DNA of 64,000 bases from Saposhnikovia divaricata. Taxonomy: Eukaryota > Streptophyta > Magnoliopsida > Apiales > Apiaceae. Shown piece after piece: positions 12,101 to 22,999 of this stretch (position 1 is the stretch's first letter; each line of letters starts with the position of its first letter). The notes beneath the pieces were generated by a model. That model had not been told where the DNA came from, did not search any database, and saw nothing but the letters and a program-made list of their open reading frames with translations. The stretch is taken from positions 105,640,580 through 105,704,579 of the forward strand of contig CM071595.1 in assembly GCA_036435485.1 (NCBI GenBank), in the 5' to 3' direction. Made by a program: the position numbers and the translations under genes.

Positions 12101-13709
12101 TACCTATCCTATCATGGCAGATAAGGTCTCTGTACAGTAGGGTTTTGACATGAAAAATGGCATACAAAACATGGTATTGTAAAATCGGACATTATAACGG
12201 CTGTAAATCGAATATCTACCAATTTTGAATCTTCCCATAAACATGGTATCCAACCCAAACAACATATACATGATTTATATACATGAACTGAGGCCAAGCA
12301 ATGCCTTTCCGTTCATCTAATTATTTTCATCATTTATTCAAGATCCATACATAATCATGCTTATAATCTTAACATAACCATAACTAAGCTATATCTATCA
12401 TAAACATACTTAAATCTCAAACAAGGGTTAGGGTTTCAAGAGCTTTATACCTTCCTTAGATAGTGATATAGCCTTACTAAGCCTTGTATGGTCCTTAGGA
12501 GTGATTAAACTTGCTAGATCAACCATGAAAAATCAAGAAAACAAAGTTAGTACATGATGAACACTTTTCACCCTCCTCTTTCTTGATTTTTTTGAAAATG
12601 GAAAAGGATGAGTTTGAAGCTAAGATTTTGAGGAGATAAGTTTTATGAAATGTAAGACTCACCTTAATTATTTCAAGAACAAATAATGGTGGGAAGGTTG
12701 AGTTTGGATTTGGAATTAATGGTGTTGGCCGAATGGAATATGCAAGGGGGGGGGAGAGTTGCTTGGTTTCTTTTGGATAATCTTGCATAAAGTGATTTTA
12801 TGTGAGATAATATCTCATCTAAGATGTGCTAGTGGAAGGTGAGGTCATGGATGATGGTTTTTGTAGGACAAGTGTTGCATTTTGCATGGTTGAAGGCTAA
12901 CTAGCTAGTTGGTCTTGCTAAGTACTTGTTCAAACCCTAACATGCTAGTTACTCTTGCCCACTTGGTTACTAGATATTTATTCTAGTAGCTTGCACAAGA
13001 CTCTTGCTTCCTCTGCTTGTTTCTGTGTCCGGTTATTGCCCGTTTCGATTGATCGTTCGTAGGAATATTTCACGGATTTCTAATTAGGGTTTACCGGGAA
13101 TCCTTTTTAATATTAATACTATCATTCTCCATCTTTCATTCTAACTTTCCAATTTATATTCCTTAAATCCATTCGTTAAATAATTAAGGCTATCAGTGTC
13201 CAGGGAACTCTCGGAGAAAATAAAAGTGCGGTTTTTCAGAATCCGACAGCTTTTACATACACTTATTTTCCCCCTGGATCACTAATACGAACTCGGAAAT
13301 CCGTTCCGAATACTTCTATATAGTGTCGTCTCATATTATTCTATACTCCCACCAAAACACTATTCATTCTGTATTCTTTACTTGTTCTCTTAGGGTTGTA
13401 CAATTGTCCGTATTCTCTTTCGATCGTTCCTTAACCTTTTTACGGAACTACTGGATTAATCGTTATCGATCTGGATGACATGAGAGTATTCTCTTGCTTG
13501 AAGTTGCCATATCTTATTCCCTTAGAAGATAGATTATTCTTACCTATGTTGTCACCCTTTAGCATTCTTCAAGACATAAACATAATAAAGTCGAATTCCA
13601 TTCATTCTTTCCAAATATCAATTATTACATTGTAGCCATAACCACTATTCGTTCTTACATCATTAAATACATAAAAGTTTTAATTCCACCCAAAATCTGG
13701 GTTCTTACA
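9174..13709 (-). mobile_element. Solo LTR, 4536 bp, with GGGGG target duplication
   Basis: The element begins TGTAACACCCCCAGATCCGG and ends AAAATCTGGGTTCTTACA. It is flanked directly by GGGGG on both sides (9169-9173 and 13710-13714). No primer site, polypurine tract or coding body lies inside, so it is a single LTR left by recombination between the two LTRs of a full element. Orientation is minus: read in reverse it ends CCGGATCTGGGGGTGTTACA, like the other long-LTR elements here. It sits inside the internal region of LARD-1, so it is younger than that element. Confidence 0.88.
10480..11210. repeat. AATATT-rich degenerate array inside the solo LTR
   Basis: About 700 bp are dominated by closely spaced GAATATT/AATATTC words in phrases such as AAATGAATATTCAAAAGTAA and TAATATTCATTTAGTA. 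Phrases recur at irregular intervals of tens of bases. This is much denser than the rest of the LTR. No coding frame is present. Confidence 0.7.
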
Positions 13710-13714
13710 GGGGG

Positions 13715-14218
13715 ATTTCTTGATATTCATTTTCTCAAAGTTTTATCTAGGGCAATCTGAATCAGGAGTAGGAGCATGGAAGTGGTATCAATTGTTATAG
13801 TCGTGTGGATTTTGTTTTAAAGATTTAATTATTTACCTGTTTACTGCTAGTCAAGGTAGATTCTGTTTTATTAGTGTATATGAATGAATCGTTTATGATG
13901 AGTGGATTAGTAATTGAAGTACTTTCATACAGGACATAGTCTATTATACGAATATGTCATGTCCGGTTTTCGGTAGAAAGGATCGTCACGTGCGAGTGAT
14001 AAGTATCTAGAAGTAACGAGACATGCAACCAAATGATTAAGTTTATGTTAGAAATTCGAAGGCCTACAGGATGTGCCTATCGATATGTGAATTGATATAA
14101 AGGAATGCTAGTGTGGAAGAAATGACATGGAAATTGAAGGAGAAATGGTTGAGTAATACCGTCACTACGTTTTCTTAAGATTGATTCTGAGGACAGAATC
14201 CTATTAAGGGGGAAATGA
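13715..14218 (+). mobile_element. LARD-1 internal region, right part, and polypurine tract
   Basis: Sequence after the solo LTR (ATTTCTTGATATTCATTTTC) continues the block broken at 9173: the uninterrupted relative near 62530-62570 reads GACTTCTCGATATTCTTTTC. The segment ends with GAGGACAGAATCCTATTAAG and the purine run AAGGGGGAAATGA before the 3' LTR. That matches GAGGACGGAATCCTGTTAAG at 62720-62739 in LARD-2. Confidence 0.75.
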
Positions 14219-15265
14219 TATAACGCCCTAGAAAGTATCGTAATTATTATTATTTAATTATTAAATATTAAATGTGGATTATAGGGTGTGAAATTTTTTG
14301 TAGATAAATATATGTGACATCATGTTTACATGTTTATATGGTGATGTATGTGTGATGTGCATGTCCGTGTATTTTATTTGAATTTTTAGGATTAAAATCT
14401 ATTTGAAATTGATCTTCGAAAAATTTCATAAAATCATTGGAATTGATAAAAATCACGAAATCTTTTGTGTTCTTATCTTTATGATATTATTTAATTTTTA
14501 AAAATTATTGGGTGAATTAAATTGGGTGTTTAAGTATTTTAAAATGATTTTAAGAATTTTATTATATTTAAAGAAACAAACTTGTAAAATTCATATTTAA
14601 TTCATTTTTTATCCTAAAATTATTTTAAAAATATGGGAAGATTGATAATTTTATTTTCTGCATTTTAAAAATTAATTTGCAATTTTCCCTGGTTATTAAC
14701 TATTAAGTTTCTATTTTATAAAATGATTTTAAATTATTTTTAAATCAGAAAATTTGTAGTAAATTACAATTTCCTCTCCCCATTCTTAAATCCCTAAATT
14801 AGCAGCTTATTCACCCCATTTCAGTTCAGTCGGTTCTTTGGAACAATCTAGAATTCTCTCTCTCAAAATCTCGAGTTCTCTCCTCTCTCGCACAATCTCT
14901 CTCACCCTGTTTCCTTCTCTCTCAATTCTGTCACTCTCTCTCCTCTCCTCTCATCTCTCTTTATTTCGAAATCTCTGTCCTGTCTCACACTCTCTCCGAC
15001 CGATTATGTGTTATGGTGAGTGTTCGGAGTTGGAAATATATATACATATATATACATAGCGTATGTATGTGTGTAGTCGATTGTTGTGTGTGGCGGTGTT
15101 CTTGGCCGCGAGTGTGTCACCGTGCGTGTGTCTCCATGTGTGTGTGTGTGTATGCGTGGTTATTACAGGTATTCTTATATGTTAATGTTTTATTATTACA
15201 GGTATTCTTATATGTTAATGTTTGGGTCGCACCCTGTCCGGGTTACCGGATATAGGGGTGTTACA
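14219..15265 (+). mobile_element. LARD-1: 3' LTR, internally deleted
   Basis: It starts TATAACGCCCTAGAAAG directly after the polypurine tract and ends GGATATAGGGGTGTTACA. At 1047 bp it is far shorter than its 5' partner. A 31-bp phrase (TTATTACAGGTATTCTTATA...) occurs twice in tandem at about 15160-15221, just where the missing middle should be, so a deletion or replacement joined there. CT-rich sequence at 14855-15000 resembles the transcribed leader of plant LTRs. It starts TATAAC instead of TGTAAC, as does the LTR ending at 48718. Confidence 0.8.
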
Positions 15266-15505
15266 ATGAGACTTTCAAATAATAGAGTTATCAACGGGTT
15301 ATGGGATATAAATTGGTTTTCAGACTCGGGTAAAAGAAATTGAGTTTGTGACAAATACTTTACATTATTCATTTCCAATATTTATACTTAGTCAAAATAA
15401 TCTTGTATTGATTGATCCGCATTTACGAATACGGATGAGGAGGATGAAGGAGCAGCAAAATATGATGAAGTAATTGGAGGTTCTGAAATATGTCCTAATC
15501 AAATT

Positions 15506-17324
15506 ATGTCCTCAGCAAAGGATGATGAAGTATGCTGTATCATATTTATCTTTTGTTTTGCCTATCAATCTATTTTAATTGAAATATGTCCTCATAGCAT
15601 TATTAATTTTAGTGTGTATTGTTGTAGATGATTGTTGATGAAGCATTTTATCCGCAATTTATCAATGCTCTTAAGCCTGTACATCTTGTCGAGGCCAAGT
15701 TAGTAAGTACCCCTCTAACAATTTTTTATTTGAATTCTATAATATAAATTGTATATTGTTTGTATTTTTTTCAATTGGCTCTTAACAGTTGTCAATAGTA
15801 TATATAATATTAATTTCATGAACTTAATTGAATTATTGACAGGTAATTACATTTACTTCCATTTCAGAATATGTAGACCAAATACCAATGCATGTTCGAC
15901 TTCAGTTTCCAACAGCACTGGAAATACATGTTAATTTCAATAAGAAGGATTATTCTCTGTATAACCTGGTAAGATTCTTGACAGAGATTATAAAGGTATA
16001 TGGATCCATTATCATATTCAGATATAGGGGTGAAGGAATTTTTTCGGTGCACTTGTTGAATGATGATTCATCAGAAGTAGAATATGACACTATGCGATCA
16101 ATTCCAAGAGCTCCTGTATATCAGCAAGGCAAGAACAATTACAATATCTCTAATATTTAATTTTTATTTAAATATAAATTTTCTTATTGTTGGTTATTTT
16201 ATTATTGTTTTAAATTTTTTTAACAGACCAAGAAAATGGAGTTGGGATGAAATTCCTAATATCAATTAATGGGCGTGCATTAGATTTTCGAGAAGTGGTA
16301 TGTTAATGAATTATGCCTATACAGTATATGTTAAAATACTTTGTAGTTTTCATATATGAACTTCATGTAGTAACAACTGCAATTGATAAAAGCTTCATTT
16401 CCTTATCTGATTTTTAGGCTATACCAGACTCATTTTATGAACGATTTGGAAAGGGTATACCTCCAACAATTACATTCGGGTTGCGAAATGGGGAACTTTA
16501 CAATGGTTACCATATAGCCATTGAGAAAAAGATCTTTGGTTTGGTGGAGATAATTGGTTTAAAAAATCTTCAAAAAACAGACAATCTCCTATTTACACAT
16601 AGTGGAGAGGGAAGATTTGCTATTGATATCTTCGATAAGTCAAAAGTTGAAAAATATCATGCCATCTCACTATCTGGAATAGGTAATAATTTTTAGCTAA
16701 CTACTTTTTCATTTGTATTAATTTTTCTTGATTTATTATTTACATGTATATAATTCTTTAATTCAACATTCAATCATGTATACTTTTGTCAGAGAAAAAA
16801 TAATTGTTGAATATTTATTATTCAAGTAGGAACAAAAATGCATATGGAACCACATAAGGTCGATAATGTTGAAGATAATACCATGATAGAAGCAAAAATT
16901 TCAGAACATGTTGAAGAAGAGGAAATGGATGGTGAAGATATGGGGATTAATGTAAAGGAATTTAATGCAAGGTTGACATTGTCAAATGTGAATCACTCGT
17001 CCCATGGAGTGGTAAGATGCATATCGTACAAATATTGGTTTCGAACATCTCTCAATTTGTACTTATAATTTTTTCTCCTTCTGTTAAATATAATTGATAT
17101 TCTACATTATTATTAATGCACAGCATATTCCAAGATACATCAAACCAAACAACAGAGACTGGCAAGTTGGTGATCGGGTTACATTCAGAACTCCTATCAA
17201 CACTTGGTTGATTATAGTAGTATTTAACAATGGAAAACCAAGGTTCTCAGCTGGGTGGAATTCATTTTCCAGAGATAATGAATTGAAAGAGAGTCAGATA
17301 TTGGTTTTCACAATGGTGGAGTAG
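15506..17324 (+). CDS. B3-domain protein, three B3-like domains, 7 exons, apparently intact
   Basis: The exons are 15506-15529, 15628-15702, 15843-16128, 16227-16297, 16418-16682, 16830-17011 and 17124-17324. They sum to 1104 bp (367 codons plus stop) with no internal stop and with phase kept at every junction. Introns are GT-AG except the third, which has a GC donor (GGCAAG). Three B3-like folds are visible. B3-1 is about residues 9-125 (YVDQIPMHVRLQF, FRYRGEGIFSVH). B3-2 is about 135-240 (AIPDSFYERFGKG, GEGRFAIDIFDKS). B3-3 is about 280-365 and the clearest (HIPRYIKP, WQVGDRVTF, FSAGWNSFSRDNEL). An acidic linker precedes B3-3. Such REM-type proteins are plant nuclear DNA-binding proteins; the target here is unknown. 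The start ATG is the only in-frame one near the first exon. The frame is open a further ~95 bp upstream, so an additional 5' exon is possible. The LTR at 15265 ends 240 bp upstream. Confidence 0.8.
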
Positions 17325-18174
17325 GATAATGGAATTGTATTTGACATTCAGATTCCATAGTTTAGGATTCCTATTAATCATATATTAAATTTGGAAGATG
17401 TTTAGATACTCCTTTGTTTGGGAAGAATGATTGATACCAGGATTGTTTCTGTACTACTTTTAACGGTGGTGTTATGCTTAATTTGCTTACTGTTTTGATA
17501 ACGTGTCTTAATTACCATCTTAAACCCAATGATATTATAAGCTGTAGGCATAAGTACGTTGCAGTTTTCCTAGATTAAGAATTTGAGGATGTTTTATAAC
17601 AGGTTCTTTATGAAACATTGTATCGAGGATGTTGAATGACAACAAATGGACAATATGGGTGATAAAATTACTGATAATCTAAGTTATGGACAGTTAGAGA
17701 ATCCTAAAAATATTTAACAATGGAGTTGTTGTGTTCTCAGGTGGTTGAAACAGTGATGCAAGATAAAGCAATCTAATAATAAATTTTAAATTTAGTATTA
17801 AATGTATTTGAGGATCAGTTTGCCACGGTGTTCCCAGTGCACGTTATGTGTTATTGTTTGATATTAGTAGTTATGAATGTTAAAGAATTTTCCAGTAGAA
17901 TGTTTGAAACTTCTATTAAAATCTGTATGACATTTACTACTTCAAAACCATTCATATTTAACAATGTGTCTAATTCTTGTTAATTGTACTGCTCTAAATT
18001 TTAGTTCATAAAAGTGCTGATAACGATACATGTGATACATGTAATTATGTAAACAATACTGTAAAACAGCTTTGGCCGATAACATGTTCAGAAAAAATTA
18101 TTGAATAAACTTAATAACATTGTTATACTCTTTCATGGACATTTGGATTAAAGGTACTAATGATTTACATAGGT
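17325..18174. other. Intergenic AT-rich stretch between B3 gene and Helitron helicase
   Basis: It holds no coding frame. It should contain the 3' UTR of the B3 gene and, if the Helitron ends here, its 3' terminus (a hairpin followed by CTAR on the minus strand). I could not identify that terminus with confidence, so it is undecided whether the B3 gene lies inside or outside the Helitron. Confidence 0.45.
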
Positions 18175-19835
18175 TCAATCTTCAACTTGAGGAAGATTAT
18201 AGAATACCTCATCAAATACAACATTTGCAGTAAAATTATTTGATTTGCCGGTATCAGTCTCAATCAAAATGTGCAACCCATCAGGAGAGGTAACCCGTGA
18301 AAGAGCAACGTACAACTGTCCATGAGAAAAAACTGGACGTGGAAGAAACAATCCAACCTTATCTAGCGACTGACCTTGACTTTTATTAATAGTCATGGCA
18401 AAGCATATCTGGAGAGGAAATTAAATGCGCTTGAAAACAAATGGCCATTGAGTATCCGTTGGTTCCATCTCTATTCTAGGTATGAGGTGTTTCGTTCCTA
18501 CATGCGATCCTGTTAATATTTGACACTCAACTGAATTTTTGTTGCATTTCGTGAGAATCATCCTCGTACCATTACATAGGCCATTAATCTGATTAAGATT
18601 CCTCATCAACATTACCACAGAACCAACTTTCAAATTCAATTCATGTTTCGGGAGGCATGGCATGTTGATTGAATTAAGATATTCAACCGGGAATGAAGCT
18701 TCATAATCATCTTCCGTATCTCCATAAATATCATCAATCGAATCTTGACTGAGATAAGTGTGAGTCGTACCTGGAATGAGATCCAATACATGTGAATTGA
18801 TGTCATCAACTATTGCATTCATTGGTGTAAGGATGGCTCTTGATCGCAAGTAATTCTCCGACTTCATATTGTTGACAAAATCTGGATATATTTGTGATAC
18901 AATACTTTGTACTGAATTCTTGAAATTCTGAATAAGATATTGTTTTGGTATAACAATTTCAGGATCAGAAAAATCATCATTTGGGTGAATGTTTTCAACT
19001 TTTCCATCTCCAACGTCCAAGACCCACTTACTGAATTCATCAATTTTTTTGGTTCTCCAAATCAGAATTACCAGAACCTAAGCGCATGTTCTTTCGAAGT
19101 AAATGTACTTTACAACTACTCCAAAGATAGGGCTAGTTCAAAGATGCATTAACAACTTCACTTCTTGCAGCTTTAGGAATAACAGGTAAAATCTGTCGGA
19201 AGTCTCCACCAAAAACAACTATAATATAATACCACCAAAAGGTAGATGCTTTCTTTTAGGATCAACAGAAGCCATAATATCCTTGAAACAATGATCAACA
19301 GATTCAAATCCATAGCGATGTTGCATCGGAGCCTCATCCCATATAACCAAAGATGTTTGCTTAATCAAATCAGCAATATCCGAACCATGCTTTATGTTGG
19401 CCACGGAATACTGATCTTGCTTCAAAGGCATGTGAAACCTTGAATGAGCGGTTCTGCCCCCAGGCAGTAAAACTGCTACAATGCCAGAAGATGCAACTGG
19501 TAGCACTATTTTTCCTTCGCTTCGCAATCTGGCACAAAGTGTTTTCCAGAGAAATGTCTTACCACAACCACCACTCCCATAAACAAAATAAATACCACCT
19601 CTGCCACTTTCAACACTTTGTAGTACAGAATTATACACATCCAGTTGATCAGTATTTAATCTCCTAAAAAAAGATTCATGTTGATTCTTCGTCTCCACTT
19701 TATCATATCCAGTCTCCTCTTCAATCAGACGGTTACAACTGCTATCCAATAAGCTTCATCCGGAAATGGCATGGTTGAATAGTCTCGAAGTTTTTTACCA
19801 AATTCATTCAATAACTTCTCCACCTCTGAAAAAAA
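18175..19835 (-). pseudogene. Helitron helicase region (PIF1-like), broken
   Basis: This is the C-terminal SF1/PIF1-type helicase of a Helitron Rep/helicase. Visible motifs are Walker A GSGGCGKTFLWKTL (~19570), Walker B VIWDEAPM (~19345), the FGGDFRQILPV box (~19200), LMRNLNQINGLCNGTR (~18590) and the final TINKSQGQSLDKVG with YVALSRV (~18270-18390). Lesions seen: a 1-nt shift near 19745, a duplicated ATTAT that shifts frame near 19225, an in-frame stop near 19140, and a stop at about 18420 where the family has Gln. The enzyme would unwind DNA during rolling-circle transposition; this copy cannot be translated whole. It continues the Rep region upstream after an intron (about 19836-19922). 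Confidence 0.9.
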
Positions 19836-19919
19836 GAATTGTCATATTTTGATCTTATCAACAATAGGATTACTTAACAAACACTTATTGATGAAGAAAA
19901 AAAATCAAGTAACTGGTAA

Positions 19920-22900
19920 CTAACCTGCAAGGGCAAAATTTTCCAAATCATGTTCAGCAAGAGTAAATTCTTGGTTTCCTGTGGATTTTCGCTTGTTATA
20001 TAAGACATCATCAGCCATACTCTTCCAGTTGTCCTTCCATAATTTTAAAGGATCTACAACAGGGCAGTTGGTTAAAATATGCATAAACATGGATCTTATT
20101 TGTTGTGGCATTGCAAACCCTGCATTCTCTCTAAGTGCAGAATGCCACTGATTATCATCTTTAAGCAACCCAAGAGCATCACATGCTTCCTTAAAACTAC
20201 CATATTCTCGATTATTTACAGTTCGTAAATCTGTAAATGACGTGGCACCTTTATTTCTCATTAGCAACATGCGGAGGTAAGAGGCTTCACCACGTGGTGC
20301 ATGAACTTCACATAATCTGCCAATTACAATGCCTCGCTGCCTTTGTTTCCATTTACATTCACTTGGCTGCCAAGTAAGTCCTCTTGGGAATTCTTGATAA
20401 GTATATTCCCGAGCACTCGGATAAGTTTTTTTCGCAATGAACCATGCTTCCAATTTACTCTTTTTAGACTGTGCTCGTGTAACAATGTTTTGAAGATTTT
20501 CTTTGACATTGAATGTTACATTCTTGCCTCCAGGTACATGAACTGGTAAGCGTTCCACGGCAGGATAACGATCATGAATGTCAAATCCTAAAATCCTTCA
20601 AGCAGCTTCTGAAGCACAGACATATCGACCATCAAGATAATGCTTAACTTCATCTACTTTTTTATTTTTATCCTTGGAAATAGATGCATCGCCATGTTTC
20701 TTACGTTTCAAAAGCATTGTCGCATTATCGTGACCTTTTAAACAATACTTGAATAAATGTTTCAGTGACCATGAGCTATTACAAACCTCAAGGTTTATAT
20801 GGCACTGAAATCGAAGTAGCAAGTCTTGACAATACGGGACAACAAACCTATTGTCAAGTGAATTTTTATTCTTAACCACAAATCTTTCCATTTGGCGACG
20901 TCTGTATACGGGGAACCCACAATCATCAAAGAACGTGTGACCATTATACCTATGAAAATAAAAAATTATGAGGTTAGGTTAGATCCAAAACAAAATATAA
21001 TCTTTAACAAAATATATATACTTATAGTGTGAGTGATATGCAAATATTTTTTAATCGACATACCTCTTTGGAAAATGCCGCATACACTTCCCATTAGACA
21101 TGCAAGGAGAATAAGAAAAATCCTTTCCACATGGACCATGAATCATGTAATTCTTTACAGCATTATATCCCAGAGGGTCAATTTCTTTGTCAGGTATTTC
21201 AGCCGAGATTAAATCATTAATTTGTTCTGTATTTTTTGGTCGATCGTCAGGGTGTAGCCAAACCAACATGTGGGCATGCGGAAGACCACACTTTAGGAAC
21301 TCAATTACATACATGACTGTTTTAATAGAACAATGATAAATAAATATATAACCTAAACCGATTAAAGTTTAAATGTTATCAATGGTAGAATAATACCTCC
21401 AATGCATCGCCCAAAATAATTTTTGTTCTTGATTAAATCTACCAATTGGTCAAGCTTCATTTTGAATACCCTAGCAACCACATCCGGAGCATCAGACATG
21501 GTCAAGCCTGGAACTTTGTCTACCATACGTTGTATTTCAGGCCATTTGGTATTGCATGTCATTGTCATAAAAAATGTAGGGTGACCAATTGTGCGATAAA
21601 TAGCCAGAGAATCTTTAAAATATTGTAACATATATCTCCGAGAACCTGTGAATATAGCAGGCAAAATTACATTCTGCCCAATGCAAGATGGATTTGAATC
21701 ACCTTTGCCTACAGAATCGCAAATCGATTTGTACAGGTCAGCACGTATGGTTTTCTGATGTGTCTTTACCCAATCAAGATGATATTGCTCCACTACAGTA
21801 AATGCATCAACAACATACTATTGCCAAAGACGGCCACTCTGGTGAGGAGTAAGACTTGCAAAAATTTGTGTTAAATCCTTTGAAGCAAAATAATAAAAAA
21901 ATAATAATTTTTTTTGTTTTGCTAAATAATAAAATAATAAAGTTATGAATTGAAACATAAAAATTTACAACAATCAGATCAGAATGAGTTGATTAAAAAA
22001 TGATATAAGTTGTATTACCTTCGTTTAGTCTAATCATTAGCTTGTAAGCATAAAACTCTCGCACTGATACAAATTCCCTATGTTTGCGTTCCTCTTCATT
22101 TTTGCATTCCTCCGTATTTTGAACAACTTGTTTGCCTTTTTTTTGCAATGGTATTTCTAAATGGAAACCATCCTCACCATTGGGAAAAAGCAAAGGATAC
22201 TGGAGTTGCATGAAATGAACATAAGTCTCGTAAATCCGTTTTAGTTTTTTGTTTTTCATCTGAACAACTATATCTCTGTAACCACACGTGTTCTGGAGAT
22301 CTCTAACAATTAACGCCCCGACCTCATTAGATGGTCCAACAGGATTAGGCTTGCCTGATGCAGATGATGAGGAAACTAAGAACAATTTAACTTCTTTAGG
22401 TTCTTGGTTTTTGAAACGATCCCTTGCCATTCTAAATCCTTTCACCAACTTATTATTTTCATCAAGCATTAGAAGCAATCCTTGTACTATATCTGGATCA
22501 GTACCATCACTTTCGGGAATTGCATTATTTCTATTCTCAATCTCATTCTCTATATCATACACATAGAGGTGGCAATATTTTGGAGTTTCACCCTTTACTA
22601 GACATATGCTTCCAATCAAATGATAGTTCTGCCCACTGAGTTTAAATGTGTATGGTGCTCTGCCTTTGTTTATTTTGTTATCTATTTTTCCTCCCACTGA
22701 TGTAAAGGCAAATAAAGAATTATATATCCTTATGTTCTTCTTGTAATGGGCAGTTTTGACACCTCCAGACAACAAATTAGCTAAAAAGGGAGGAGGCTGC
22801 TTCTCTGGTGGAAGTTTGACCTGTCCATTTTTGCAACACATGGAGAATGTTGGGTTTTGATATTTGGTACATTTATTATTCCTCTCAGCATTCCACATAA

Positions 22901-22927
22901 TGGCTTGACAATGTGAGCAAATTAAAC
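19920..22927 (-). pseudogene. Helitron Rep region (Helitron-like N domain, HUH nuclease), broken
   Basis: Several exons encode the N-terminal half. First comes a zinc-ribbon-like start (CSHCQAIMW, FSMCCKNGQVKLP, ~22925-22790), then the helicase-like N segment (FMTMTCNTKWPEI). The HUH motif is in GLPHAHMLVWLHPDDRP (~21270), followed by HGPCG and CMRHFPKR, then the Y2 region near 20750. Plausible introns lie at about 21870-22005, 21317-21395 and 20945-21065. The Y2 motif reads HLFKYCLKG: the first of the two expected tyrosines is His (CAT for TAT). In-frame stops occur near 21825 and at 20598 (TGA where WRILGFDIH is expected), and a 1-nt shift near 22930. Rep would nick and join single-stranded DNA ends; this copy is inactive. 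Confidence 0.88.
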
Positions 22928-22999
22928 TTTATCTAGTTCACCTAGGTCCATGTATCCAGTCCACATATCTAATTTTGAAACACAAAATTATTGATATAA

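Noticed and set aside
14838..15343. Overlapping 73-85 codon ORFs
   Set aside because: They fall in the CT-rich and GT-rich parts of an LTR and overlap each other in different frames.
15628..17324. RPA-like protein of the Helitron
   Set aside because: Helitrons often carry RPA genes, but the motifs here (IPRYIKP, FSAGWNSFSRDNEL) are B3-type, not OB-fold RPA.
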